Shown: piece after piece, positions 1 to 7,271 of the stretch
Layout of the letters: each line of letters starts with the position of its first letter
Numbering within the stretch: position 1 is the stretch's first letter
Assembly (NCBI GenBank): GCA_964639875.1
Contig: CAZXEM010000022.1
Span: forward strand, 1-17,732
From: CAZQLW01 sp964639875
Lineage (GTDB): Archaea; Nanobdellota; Nanobdellia; Woesearchaeales; GW2011-AR9
Direction of reading: 5' to 3'
DNA: 17,732 nucleotides
The notes under the pieces: generated by a model
Database searches by the model: none
The model's input: the letters and a program-made list of their open reading frames with translations, nothing else
What the model was told of the DNA's origin: nothing
Translations under genes and position numbers: made by a program

Positions 1-362
1 ACAAAAAGATTTCCTACTCGGTTAACTCCTTGTTCATGTAACTCAACATCATCTGCTTCAAATTTGCCAACAGAAAATTTTTCACCGTTAGCTTTCATGA
101 TATCTTCTTCTAAACCGCCGACAGTGGTAACGATTACATCTGCAAATTTTAATTTTATTAACTGTGCAAAAAAGCCCCGTAATCCTGAAGTAACCATATT
201 AGAAGTAAATGTTAAAAATACTTTTGCAGAATTCTTTTTCATTTTAACAAAAACTTCTCCTGCTTTTGCTAGTTCTACACTTTGAAATCCAACTTGTCCA
301 TACTGTTGAACCAGTTCTTTAACTTTAATATCTTTTTTCCATTGAAAATCTTTAACTTGCAT
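1..362 (-). CDS. dys: deoxyhypusine synthase, 5' part (3' end outside window)
   Basis: Deoxyhypusine synthase transfers the aminobutyl group of spermidine to a lysine of aIF5A in an NAD-dependent reaction, the first step of hypusine formation, in the cytoplasm. About 120 N-terminal codons are visible. They contain the family hallmark blocks FTSNMVTSGLRGFF (about residues 43-56), DVIVTTVGGLEEDIM (about 65-79) and HEQGVNRVGNLFV at the window edge, close to human DHPS (TSNLISSGLR, VDVIVTTAGGVEEDLIK, ENGINRIGNLLV). The catalytic lysine lies further downstream and cannot be checked. The start is the ATG at 362-360, preceded by a GGGG stretch a few bases upstream. The frame remains open to base 1, so the gene is cut by the window edge, not broken. 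It diverges from the YgiQ gene. Confidence 0.9.
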   Translation of the reverse strand, partial: MQVKDFQWKKDIKVKELVQQYGQVGFQSVELAKAGEVFVKMKKNSAKVFLTFTSNMVTSGLRGFFAQLIKLKFADVIVTTVGGLEEDIMKANGEKFSVGKFEADDVELHEQGVNRVGNLF

Positions 363-656
363 TTTAATCCCCGTAATTTTTTAATCATTCACTTAAAATG
401 CAACCAAAAAAATTTTTCATTTTTTGCTTGTTGCATTTTTATACCTCACAAACACACACAAACCAACTTTATAATAATAACAACTAACTTGAAAAGAAAT
501 AATACTTAACTTCCACGTTTTCTTACTGAACTCATTATATACTCTAGAATATAGGTAGTTTATAAATTTATCCGGAATAATTAGATTTTTTCATTTTTTC
601 TTAAATTTAAAATAATATCAATCAACTTTAAAAAACAGCACTCTATTCAACATAAA
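363..656. other. divergent intergenic region between dys and the YgiQ gene
   Basis: These 294 bp hold the promoters of both divergent genes. TATA-like stretches are TTTATAAATTTA at about 559-570, readable on both strands, and TTAAATTTAAAATA at about 601-614, which would serve the plus-strand gene with a short leader. A TTATTATTATAAAG-type stretch on the minus strand at about 468-481 could serve dys. A long inverted repeat lies at 395-439 and is described separately. I see no convincing coding frame. The 75-codon frame at 282-509 runs antisense to dys and is repetitive in composition. Confidence 0.6.
395..439. repeat. long inverted repeat upstream of dys
   Basis: AAAATGCAAC (395-404) is matched exactly by its reverse complement GTTGCATTTT (430-439). 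The inner CAAAAAA and TTTTTTG stretches can also pair, giving a stem of about 17 bp around a short loop. It begins 33 bp upstream of the dys start. It may be an operator or an RNA hairpin in the dys leader. The inner half is only an A-run facing a T-run, so the specific signal is the 10-bp outer arms. Confidence 0.4.
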
Positions 657-2186
657 ATGGAGTATGATATTATTTTCATCATGGGAGAAGTGTACTTTGA
701 CCACCCGTTATGCGGGATTGCGATACTGAAAAGGCTCCTTGAAAAGTACGGGTATAAAGTAGGAATTATTGAAAAACCTACTAAAGAAGAAGAAATTAAG
801 AAATTAGGTCAACCAAAACTATTTTTTGGGATTACTTCTGGAGCAATAGATTCTATGGTGAGGAATTATACACCGTTAAAGAAAGAACGTAGTGAAGATG
901 AATATTCTGATTATCAGGAACATGTACCAGATCGAGCAACAACCGTATACTGTAACTGGATCAGAAAAAATTTCAAAAAATCTCCAATCGTTATTGGCGG
1001 GACTGAAGCTACGTTAAGAAGGTTTGTTCATTATGATTACTGGCAAAACCGGTCTAGGAAATCAATCTTATTAGATAGTAGAGCAGATGTTCTAGTTTAT
1101 GGTAATGGTGAGAAACAAATTTTAGAAATTGCTAAAAGAATAAAAAATGATCAACCGTTAGATATGATTGAGGGGACATGTGTGGTTAGTAAAGAACTTC
1201 CTGCAAATTTCAAATTACTTCCTTCAGAAGAAGAAGTTATGGATAATCCTAAACGGTTCTGCGAGATGCAAGTAGCAATTAACAATTATACTAACCTGGC
1301 TCAGAAAACTGGTCAGCGTTACGTTTTACAACATAAGTCTCCACATTATACCACTAAAGATTTGGACGAATATTATGAACTTGATTTTTCTAGAGAAATA
1401 CCTACCAATTCAAAACATTTGCGCGGGTTTGAGTTTAGCATTGTTACTCATCGAGGTTGTATTGGTAATTGTAACTTCTGCGCTTTAAAGTTAATTCAGG
1501 GAGAAAAAATTATTTCTCGTTCAGAAGAATCTCTTTTGAGAGAAATGAAAAAGTTTACTGATAAAACTTATTTCCGTGGTAATGTTGACGATTTAGGTGG
1601 TCCCTCTGCCAACATGTACGGGATGGATTGTTCTCTAAGAGATAGTTGTCGAAAAGATTGTCTTGATTGTAAAAAGTTAGACAAAAGTCATCTGAAATTA
1701 TTAGAATTGTTAAAAAAGTCTAGAACTGTTCCCGGAATTAAGAACGTTTACATTCGTAGTGGAATCCGTTACGATTTAGCACCTAAAGAATATATCAAAG
1801 AAATTGCTGAAAATCATATTTATGATACGTTAAGGGTTGCCCCTGAACATGTTAACAAAAAAGTTTTACATTTAATGAATAAAGATTACGGCAATTTTAC
1901 AGAATTTTTAAATTTCTTTAACGGTTTAAAGTCTGGTAAAAGGTTATCATACTATTTCATTACTGCTCATCCTGGCAGTTCAATGGAAGAAGCTGAAGAA
2001 CTAGCTTTAAAAATTAGAAATTTAAACAATGTTAGTTTACAAATATTTACTCCTACTCCAATGACCAATTCAACTTGCATGTATCATACGGGATTAGACC
2101 CTGAAACTAAAAAGAAAATTTACGTCCCTTATTCTTACCGAGAAAAGAAAGAACAGAAACGGATTGGAATGCGTTATTTAGAATAA
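657..2186 (+). CDS. YgiQ-family (UPF0313) radical SAM protein
   Basis: A 509-residue radical SAM protein of the YgiQ type; the substrate of this family is not established. An N-terminal cobalamin-binding-like region (about 4-180) includes PIVIGGTEATLRRF (110-123). The radical SAM cluster motif THRGCIGNCNFC has cysteines 268, 272 and 275. A second Cys set characteristic of YgiQ follows at C325, C331, C335 and C338, after the DDLGGPSANMYGMDC block. Further family landmarks are LRVAPEH (392-398) and QIFTPTPMT (462-470). Length fits compact archaeal and bacterial members. No Shine-Dalgarno is seen before the ATG, and a TATA-like stretch about 45 bp upstream suggests a short leader. A T6 run right after the stop may terminate the transcript. 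Family certain from the motifs; biochemical role unknown. Confidence 0.92.
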   Translation: MEYDIIFIMGEVYFDHPLCGIAILKRLLEKYGYKVGIIEKPTKEEEIKKLGQPKLFFGITSGAIDSMVRNYTPLKKERSEDEYSDYQEHVPDRATTVYCNWIRKNFKKSPIVIGGTEATLRRFVHYDYWQNRSRKSILLDSRADVLVYGNGEKQILEIAKRIKNDQPLDMIEGTCVVSKELPANFKLLPSEEEVMDNPKRFCEMQVAINNYTNLAQKTGQRYVLQHKSPHYTTKDLDEYYELDFSREIPTNSKHLRGFEFSIVTHRGCIGNCNFCALKLIQGEKIISRSEESLLREMKKFTDKTYFRGNVDDLGGPSANMYGMDCSLRDSCRKDCLDCKKLDKSHLKLLELLKKSRTVPGIKNVYIRSGIRYDLAPKEYIKEIAENHIYDTLRVAPEHVNKKVLHLMNKDYGNFTEFLNFFNGLKSGKRLSYYFITAHPGSSMEEAEELALKIRNLNNVSLQIFTPTPMTNSTCMYHTGLDPETKKKIYVPYSYREKKEQKRIGMRYLE

Positions 2187-2187
2187 G

Positions 2188-2195
2188 ATTTTTTC
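2188..2195 (+). terminator. U-tract terminator after the YgiQ gene
   Basis: GATTTTTTC lies directly after the TAA stop. A run of six T is a typical archaeal intrinsic termination signal. The next gene has its own TATA box 30 bp further on, which supports separate transcripts. Confidence 0.35.
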
Positions 2196-2220
2196 TAGAA
2201 ACAAATAAAGATTAGAAACA

Positions 2221-2229
2221 TTTAAATTA
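2221..2229 (+). promoter_or_regulatory. TATA box of the TatD gene (leaderless)
   Basis: TTTAAATTA is centred about 26 bp before the ATG at 2251, the classical archaeal TATA-to-start distance, so the mRNA probably starts at or next to the start codon. No ribosome-binding site is visible. Confidence 0.5.
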
Positions 2230-2250
2230 ACTAACTAAAATTTAACTTCT

Positions 2251-3051
2251 ATGAAATTAGTAGATATCCATTGTCACTTGAACCAAGATTTGTTTAAGAA
2301 AGATTTAGACGAAGTTATCTCTCGAGCTAAAGCAGTTGGCGTGCAAGCCATCGTTGTTTCAGGAACTAATCCTCTTGCTAATAAAGAAGTTCTTGAAATG
2401 GCTAAGATTGATCCGATAATTAAAGTTTCACTAGGATTACATCCAATTGATGCTCTCGGTTTATCAGAAGGAGAAACAGGAATTGTTAAACCAGAAGGAA
2501 AAGTTAATTTAGAAGAAGAATTTAAATTCATGGAAGAGAATAAAGATAAAATTGTTGCTATTGGAGAAATTGGCTTGGATTATTATTGGGATAAAGATCA
2601 TCATGATGAACAGAAAGAAGTATTTCGAAAAGTTTTACAGTTAGCTGTTAAAATTAAAAAGCCGGTAGTGATTCATACTTGGGCAGGGGAAGAAGATTGT
2701 ATTAATATTCTTGAAGAAGAGATTAAAGATAAAATTCCTGTAGTTTTGCATTGTTTTGGTGGGAGAAAATCTTTAGTAACAAGAGCGATTGAATTAGGCT
2801 ATTACTTTTCAGTTCCTCCATCTACTGTTCGAACTGGTAACTTTAACACTAAAATTAAAAAAATTCCAATCAAACAGTTATTTACTGAAACTGATGCCCC
2901 TTGGCAAGGTCCTTACAAAGGGGAAAGGTGCGAACCAGCACACGTTTCAGAAACTATTAAGAAAATTGCTGAGATTAAAGAGATTTCTGTTGAGGAAGCT
3001 GCGAAACAGATTTGGGAAAATTATGAGCGTGTTTTTGGAAGTTCTAAATAA
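2251..3051 (+). CDS. tatD: TatD-family metal-dependent hydrolase / DNase
   Basis: A 266-residue protein with the amidohydrolase-fold TatD signature, a Mg-dependent deoxyribonuclease and 3'-exonuclease family. Visible metal and active-site positions are H7 and H9 in VDIHCHL, E106 in AIGEIGLDYYW, H142 in VVIHTW, H167 in VVLHCFGG and D215 in TETDAPWQGP. All the usual ligands are present and the length is normal. An insertion at about residues 70-90 is rich in Gly and Glu. The ATG lies 26 bp from a TATA box, so the start is well supported. It converges on the TrmB-like regulator with only 30 bp between the two stops. Function in the cell is probably DNA repair or quality control, by family inference. 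Confidence 0.93.
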   Translation: MKLVDIHCHLNQDLFKKDLDEVISRAKAVGVQAIVVSGTNPLANKEVLEMAKIDPIIKVSLGLHPIDALGLSEGETGIVKPEGKVNLEEEFKFMEENKDKIVAIGEIGLDYYWDKDHHDEQKEVFRKVLQLAVKIKKPVVIHTWAGEEDCINILEEEIKDKIPVVLHCFGGRKSLVTRAIELGYYFSVPPSTVRTGNFNTKIKKIPIKQLFTETDAPWQGPYKGERCEPAHVSETIKKIAEIKEISVEEAAKQIWENYERVFGSSK

Positions 3052-3061
3052 TTGTGTAAAT

Positions 3062-3083
3062 AGTTAAGCTTCTCTAACTTTTT
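3062..3083 (+). terminator. short hairpin plus T-run after tatD
   Basis: AGTTA (3062-3066) and TAACT (3075-3079) can form a 5-bp stem with an 8-nt loop, running into TTTTTATTTT. It sits between the converging tatD and regulator genes and overlaps the last codons of the regulator. The stem is weak. Confidence 0.35.
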
Positions 3084-3792
3084 ATTTTGCAATCTTCCAT
3101 TGGCCAAGAAAAAATTCTTTAAGTTGATTAGAAATTGTTTCACTTTCAATCTTTATAGCAATAGGAGATTCAACCCAAGAAAGAATAATTACTGTATCTC
3201 TAAATATTGTTATTCCCTGAGGTAAATTAAACTCTGTGTATTTTAATTTTAACTTTGTATGCTTCTCTTTCTTGTAATGTTTGATATTTTTTAATAATTT
3301 CACATCCAATTTTTTTTCTTTTCGTCTAACTGCTAAATTTTTAAAGAAAAGGTTTGCAGCATCATTCTTATTTTCTTCATTAATAGAAAATATAAAGTAT
3401 TGCTCATTAGCTTTTGCGTCTTTAATGAGATTGATAAATAAAGAAAAAAGTGCTTTTTGCCCTTCAAACATCTCTACACTTTGTTTAGTGGAAAGTTTTT
3501 GTTTTAATAGTAATTTGGGAAGAATCTCTTCAATGTTTTTCTTTTTCTCATCAATATAGTTAAGTAACGTTTTTGGATCAGAGGATTGGTAATGTTTGAT
3601 TTTACCTATCTTTACATATGAAGCCAAACCTCTCTTGATGAGTTTGTCTAATATTTCATAAATTTTAGAGGAAGGAATTCCTGTTTTTTTTACAATTGCA
3701 CCAATTTTTGATGAACCTAATTCTAGAAGTGCGATGTAACAAATACTTTCCCTTTTATTTAATCCTAATTCTTGCAAAGTTTCTTGGATCAT
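3082..3792 (-). CDS. TrmB-like transcriptional regulator
   Basis: A 236-residue DNA-binding regulator. Residues about 1-70 form a winged helix of the TrmB type: LNKRESICYIALLELG, then SKIGAIVKKTGIPSSKIYEIL as the helix-turn-helix and LIKRGLASYVKIGKIKHYQ as the wing. A linker coiled coil follows (about 80-105). The C-terminal domain (about 106-236) contains a short effector-like region without an obvious sugar-binding module, as in the short TrmB paralogues common in archaea. The ATG at 3792 is about 24 bp from a TATA-like TTTAAATAAAA, so the message is probably leaderless. A palindrome at 3824-3842 lies just upstream of that box, suggesting autoregulation and control of the divergent 78-residue gene. 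The ligand cannot be told. Confidence 0.82.
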   Translation of the reverse strand: MIQETLQELGLNKRESICYIALLELGSSKIGAIVKKTGIPSSKIYEILDKLIKRGLASYVKIGKIKHYQSSDPKTLLNYIDEKKKNIEEILPKLLLKQKLSTKQSVEMFEGQKALFSLFINLIKDAKANEQYFIFSINEENKNDAANLFFKNLAVRRKEKKLDVKLLKNIKHYKKEKHTKLKLKYTEFNLPQGITIFRDTVIILSWVESPIAIKIESETISNQLKEFFLGQWKIAK

Positions 3793-3823
3793 AATAGCTA
3801 ATATAATTAGGTTTTATTTAAAA

Positions 3824-3842
3824 CTACCCCTTTTTGGGGTAG
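3824..3842. promoter_or_regulatory. operator-like palindrome in the shared divergent promoter
   Basis: CTACCCC (3824-3830) and GGGGTAG (3836-3842) are perfect inverted arms around TTTTT. It lies directly upstream of the TATA/BRE of the regulator (about 3812-3821 on the minus strand) and beside an AAATTTATGA stretch (3846-3855) that could be the TATA box of the divergent gene. GC-rich arms in an AT-rich spacer argue for a protein-binding site. The natural candidate ligand is the adjacent TrmB-like protein. Confidence 0.5.
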
Positions 3843-3900
3843 AGAAAATTTATGATCTTTTGAGTAAATTATATTTCTATAACATAGGAGGTATAAAAAA

Positions 3901-4137
3901 ATGAAATATGAAAAATACATGAAAATGAAAACCGGGGAACCGGATTACCACATTAATAGGCTGAAACCAGGTGAGGTTTATTGGGACTGCGCTAAGAACG
4001 AAGTTGTTGAATTTGGTTATATGGGACAAACCGGATGGGCAATATGCTATGAACCTGGAGACTCGGGAGGAGGTATGCAAAGTTCGTTTGGAGTTGACCC
4101 AGATAACTTAGAGAAACTTGTAAATAGACCTCGTTAA
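3901..4137 (+). CDS. small hypothetical protein, 78 aa
   Basis: Not recognised. It is a 78-residue soluble protein with no signal peptide or membrane segment, Gly-rich in the middle and with two Cys (about C30 and C49). Readable blocks are MKMKTGEPDYHINRLKPGEV near the start and CYEPGDSGGGMQSSF near the end. The gene has an unusually strong Shine-Dalgarno for this window, TAGGAGGT at 3885-3892, eight bases before the ATG, so the start is clear. It is divergent from the TrmB-like regulator and shares the palindrome-containing spacer, so it may be the regulator's target. The frame opposite (3877-4080) is a shadow without a ribosome-binding site. Confidence 0.7.
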   Translation: MKYEKYMKMKTGEPDYHINRLKPGEVYWDCAKNEVVEFGYMGQTGWAICYEPGDSGGGMQSSFGVDPDNLEKLVNRPR

Positions 4138-4245
4138 ATATTGGCGAGAAGTTAGGTATGACACAGGTTGGCTAAATTTATCTTTAGATCTTTAATTGTT
4201 TGCCCCATTCAGTTATCACCAATAAGTGATGAAATAAAGGAAATA

Positions 4246-4254
4246 TTTATAAAA
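4246..4254 (+). promoter_or_regulatory. TATA box of the 4277 gene (leaderless)
   Basis: TTTATAAAA preceded by a purine-rich AAAGGAAA (BRE-like) is centred about 27 bp before the ATG at 4277. No Shine-Dalgarno is present. A small inverted repeat ATCAC-CAATAA-GTGAT lies upstream at 4216-4231. The rest of 4138-4245 shows nothing recognisable. Confidence 0.5.
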
Positions 4255-4276
4255 TAGCTTCTTATTTGTTAATAGA

Positions 4277-4963
4277 ATGGGTTCGAAAGCAAAGAAACTG
4301 ATATTATGGACTGCTATTTTAGGATTAGGGCTAGCAAGCGCCAGCAAAATTAATAATTATGTGGAGATGCGAGATAATCCAGGAATAGCTTCAGAAAGAG
4401 AGGAAGTGTTTATTCCAGTAGTTAATGATCTGTTGTATAGGTCAATAGATCCATTTGGATATGATATGGATTCTAAGTTAAAGCAATTTTTTCCTAATGC
4501 TCTTTTGGGAAGAGAAAAAAATGTTCCCCAAAGAGAGGATGCTTGGAGGCTTTATCTTGGAAAACCACAGGTAAATAACACGTTTTCTATTTCACAATAT
4601 TCACCTGAAAATTCTGGTGAGGTTTGCTATAGCATAGATGATTTTTTTGATTCCTATCTTGCTATTGGTGATCCCGCACAACAGATAAAAGCGTTTCACG
4701 AACGTTCTAAGCTTGGTGGGAATATTCTTTTTGGTGATTTTGGAGTAATGGGTGGTCATCAAGTTGGCATATCTAAAGATGAAAAAGGCAGTTTCATGTT
4801 TTATTATGACGTTTGGGATTTAGATGTTCTTCTTGAAAGAGATGGTGGTTTTTTTGGAAAACCATTTACTATATATGACCAACTTTATTTTGACCCAGTT
4901 ACGTACCAACCAGAAAGAACTATAAAACCCGTTACTAGTTTAGATGATTTAGAACTTATGTGA
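4277..4963 (+). CDS. hypothetical secreted or membrane-anchored protein, 228 aa
   Basis: Not recognised. Two lysines precede a hydrophobic stretch LILWTAILGLGLASAS (about residues 8-23), which fits a signal peptide or N-terminal anchor, so the remaining 200 residues are probably outside the membrane. The body is acidic and aromatic-rich, with blocks such as GNILFGDFGVMGGHQVGI (about 147-164) and FYYDVWDLDVLLERDGGFFG (about 175-194). Only one cysteine is seen. There is no metal-binding or protease motif I would trust. The start is fixed by a TATA box 27 bp upstream. It appears monocistronic: 139 bp separate it from the gene before and about 230 bp from the one after. Confidence 0.7.
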   Translation: MGSKAKKLILWTAILGLGLASASKINNYVEMRDNPGIASEREEVFIPVVNDLLYRSIDPFGYDMDSKLKQFFPNALLGREKNVPQREDAWRLYLGKPQVNNTFSISQYSPENSGEVCYSIDDFFDSYLAIGDPAQQIKAFHERSKLGGNILFGDFGVMGGHQVGISKDEKGSFMFYYDVWDLDVLLERDGGFFGKPFTIYDQLYFDPVTYQPERTIKPVTSLDDLELM

Positions 4964-5033
4964 TTGAATCTTCTAACTACACTTGACCAAATCTAAAGCC
5001 ATCGTTTCTTTTAGCCAACTGAGCAATATTGGA

Positions 5034-5157
5034 CATAACGATGTTAAGTTTCAGGGAGTTTATCCCCCTGCAAGCATGGAACATGCGTAGAGTTTTTCCC
5101 GCACATATTAAATGTAACTTTTCTCTTAAATTACTTAACTAAGAAAATTCCGCCACA
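5034..5157 (+). repeat. left inverted repeat of the cassette
   Basis: Contains CATAACGATGTTA (5034-5046), TTTTTCCCGC (5093-5102) and the 16-bp AGAAAATTCCGCCACA (5142-5157), all matched in inverted orientation at the right end. The segment at 5052-5092 has no counterpart on the right and carries two small hairpins, CAGGG...CCCTG (5052-5070) and GCATG-GAA-CATGC (5074-5086). Two further small hairpins flank it at 5015-5032 (CCAA...TTGG) and 5036-5046 (TAAC-GAT-GTTA). Confidence 0.6.
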
Positions 5158-5161
5158 TAAA

Positions 5162-5171
5162 ATTATTTAAA
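5162..5171 (+). promoter_or_regulatory. TATA box of the first cassette gene
   Basis: ATTATTTAAA lies directly inside the left inverted repeat. It is only a few bases before the ATG at 5175 but about 27 bp before the in-frame ATG at 5196. This spacing favours 5196 as the real, leaderless start. Confidence 0.45.
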
Positions 5172-5195
5172 CTTATGCATATTTCTATAAATAAT

Positions 5196-6260
5196 ATGGA
5201 TATTGAAAAAATTATAAGAAAAATTAACAAAAATATTCAAAAAGAATTAAGATACTTAATTAAAGAGACCACTATTTTAAAAGACTTAAAAGAAGATGTT
5301 GGGCATATAGAACAACTATTAAGTCAAGCAAGGAGTAGTAAGGAAGCATCTTTACTCATAGCTCATTATGAAAAAGAAGCAGTAAGAAAAGTAAAATACT
5401 CTGAAAGAATTGAAAGAAAGTTAAACTCTATTGTTGAAAAGATTACTAAATTAATTTTAGATGAAGAAGGAAAATTAACATCTTTAGAAAAGAGAAATTT
5501 AGAAAAATTTAGGTCTCATCTTGAAATTATTAAGAATAATCTTACTAGAATCTTAGCATTTGATGGAGAACTACATGACTTGATTAAAGAAAAGAAAGAT
5601 TGGAAAAAAATTCAAAATAAAATTAATGAGGCTTTGGGAACAGAAATAAAACCAGGCATTTTATCACTAATAGCAATATTAGAGAAACTAAAAAATTTCC
5701 AAAATATAATTGAGCCAATTATTGATGAAAATCTTATTGATAAGAATGGACGCATTATAGATTTTGAAGAATTTTTTGATTCTTTTGATGAAAGAGGCGA
5801 AGAAGTAACTGGAGCAGATATTTTATATGATAAAAATATTAATGCAGCTAAGGGGATTTCATTTTTAGTAGTATTAGACTCGCTTTCAAATCATAAAAAT
5901 TTAGAGATAAAATCTTCAGAGGGGTCTTATGCAAATGTTCTAGAATTAAATGAAGCTAATTTTGGAGATACGTGGCAACATGGTATAGCAAAACAAAATT
6001 TTTCTTTTTCTATATATTTTAACACAAATGATATTGTTGCTAACCGTGGAGAAAAAATAGTAGAGAGAGGGTATACTAAAAGTTACATTAAAACTGTTGC
6101 AGCGGCCTCTCCTCAAAAAGCCCGTGAATTATTAAGACAAAAAGTTCTTAGAGTAGATGGGTTGTTATCCTGGAAAAGTATAAAATATGTTGGATTTAGG
6201 TATAGAGATGAAGGAAGATTTAAATTTAAATTTTATCATATGTTCACTACTTTTAAGTAG
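5196..6260 (+). CDS. hypothetical protein with helical N-terminal half (first cassette gene)
   Basis: Not recognised. With the 5196 start it is 354 residues; an upstream in-frame ATG at 5175 would add seven but sits almost on the TATA box. Residues about 1-170 are strongly helical and rich in Lys and Glu with heptad-like Leu/Ile, suggesting coiled coils or a helical bundle (IIRKINKNIQKELRYLIK; KLNSIVEKITKLILDEEGK). An acidic patch follows (DFEEFFDSFDERGEE, about 189-203). The last 140 residues look mixed alpha/beta, with aromatic strands ending in RFKFKFYHMFTTFK. There are no cysteines, signal peptide or membrane segment. No catalytic motif is evident. It lies just inside the left inverted repeat and 44 bp before the second cassette gene. 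Confidence 0.72.
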   Translation: MDIEKIIRKINKNIQKELRYLIKETTILKDLKEDVGHIEQLLSQARSSKEASLLIAHYEKEAVRKVKYSERIERKLNSIVEKITKLILDEEGKLTSLEKRNLEKFRSHLEIIKNNLTRILAFDGELHDLIKEKKDWKKIQNKINEALGTEIKPGILSLIAILEKLKNFQNIIEPIIDENLIDKNGRIIDFEEFFDSFDERGEEVTGADILYDKNINAAKGISFLVVLDSLSNHKNLEIKSSEGSYANVLELNEANFGDTWQHGIAKQNFSFSIYFNTNDIVANRGEKIVERGYTKSYIKTVAAASPQKARELLRQKVLRVDGLLSWKSIKYVGFRYRDEGRFKFKFYHMFTTFK

Positions 6261-6274
6261 TTTTTACGCAAATA

Positions 6275-6282
6275 TTTATAAA
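6275..6282 (+). promoter_or_regulatory. TATA box of the second cassette gene
   Basis: TTTATAAA is centred about 26 bp before the ATG at 6305, giving a leaderless transcript. The two cassette genes therefore seem to be transcribed separately, although they are adjacent and codirectional. Confidence 0.5.
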
Positions 6283-6304
6283 GAAATACACCTGATTTGG
6301 AGTT

Positions 6305-7261
6305 ATGACGCTTGATGATGTATTTAAAAATCTTAAAAAATCGTTTAGATTACAGGATAGCATATCTCCTAATGTAATAGGTAGTAGTGCAGTTTTGTCT
6401 AGGGGAATTAAAGAAGAAGATATTTTAGCATTATTGGATGGGAAGAGAATTGAACTACATTCTGAAGGGAAGGCTAATGCTGCTAAACCATTCTCTGGAT
6501 TTTCGAATGAAGGTCTTAAAATAAGTTGGAATTATGGATCCAATAATAGAGGTTATTTAGCAGTAATATTATTTGATGGGAAGAATTTTGAAGTGAATCA
6601 AGGTCATGACAAGAAATATGTATCAAGCTTAGATCATATTCATCAACAACACAAAGTTGCAGAAAACCCCTATGTATGCAGGATTACTGGTGATTTTTCT
6701 ATAGAAGACATACACTATTTGATTGTTAGAGATCAACAAGGGTTCCATTATTTTTCTCGAGGTTTAGAAGCAAACCCATTAATAAAAAGAGTTAGGTTAA
6801 AAGGAGATTCTATAGATCAAAGCACTATTTTTGGAGAATATCATTGGTTACTAAAAGATCAAAAAATTGAAGAAGAAATTATTGGCGATATACCTAATTT
6901 AGAAGTAATATATTCTGAAGTACTAGGGGAGGATTCAATTGAAAACATTAATGATGTAAAAAGATTGGTCAATAGAAGAGATTTTGATCCAAGATGTGAA
7001 TCAGAATTTCGGTCAGACAATTATCAATTTGAATATAACACATCTTCAGCATTCTTAATTAAGTGGTTTCAGAAATATAAGATTCCTATTATTGGGTTGA
7101 ACGGGTTTGAAAAAGGTGAACTTAAAGTAATCAATCCTAAAGCAAGGTCGTTAACTCTTGTTGGAAGGACACATATTAACCAAGTATTTGATTATTTTGA
7201 TTCCACTCAAGTTTATCTTCCATGTTATGATCTATCATCAAATCTTCCAGATGGTTTTTGA
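6305..7261 (+). CDS. hypothetical protein, 318 aa (second cassette gene)
   Basis: Not recognised. It is a soluble 318-residue protein with no membrane segment. A histidine cluster HIHQQH (residues 111-116), in a segment running from about 84 to 150 (YLAVILFDGKNFEV, NPYVCRITGDFSIEDIHYLIV, GFHYFSRG), looks like a compact alpha/beta domain and could bind metal, but I cannot match it to a family. Three cysteines (about 125, 226 and 308) are scattered. The C-terminal region includes FLIKWFQKYKIPIIGLNGF. The start is supported by a TATA box 26 bp upstream. The stop is 11 bp before the right inverted repeat, so the gene fills the cassette exactly. Confidence 0.72.
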   Translation: MTLDDVFKNLKKSFRLQDSISPNVIGSSAVLSRGIKEEDILALLDGKRIELHSEGKANAAKPFSGFSNEGLKISWNYGSNNRGYLAVILFDGKNFEVNQGHDKKYVSSLDHIHQQHKVAENPYVCRITGDFSIEDIHYLIVRDQQGFHYFSRGLEANPLIKRVRLKGDSIDQSTIFGEYHWLLKDQKIEEEIIGDIPNLEVIYSEVLGEDSIENINDVKRLVNRRDFDPRCESEFRSDNYQFEYNTSSAFLIKWFQKYKIPIIGLNGFEKGELKVINPKARSLTLVGRTHINQVFDYFDSTQVYLPCYDLSSNLPDGF

Positions 7262-7271
7262 AATTTAAAAG

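Noticed and set aside
64..509. Two plus-strand frames at 64-285 and 282-509
   Set aside because: They are antisense to deoxyhypusine synthase or run through its A/T-rich upstream region, and show compositional bias typical of shadows.
4964..5110. tRNA, 5S rRNA or C/D-box RNA in the left repeat
   Set aside because: A single CTGA is present, but no matching C box, no T-loop GTTCRA pattern and no cloverleaf could be found.
5175..5195. Upstream ATG at 5175 as start of the first cassette gene
   Set aside because: It lies only four bases after the likely TATA box, whereas 5196 has the standard spacing. The upstream start would require a different promoter.
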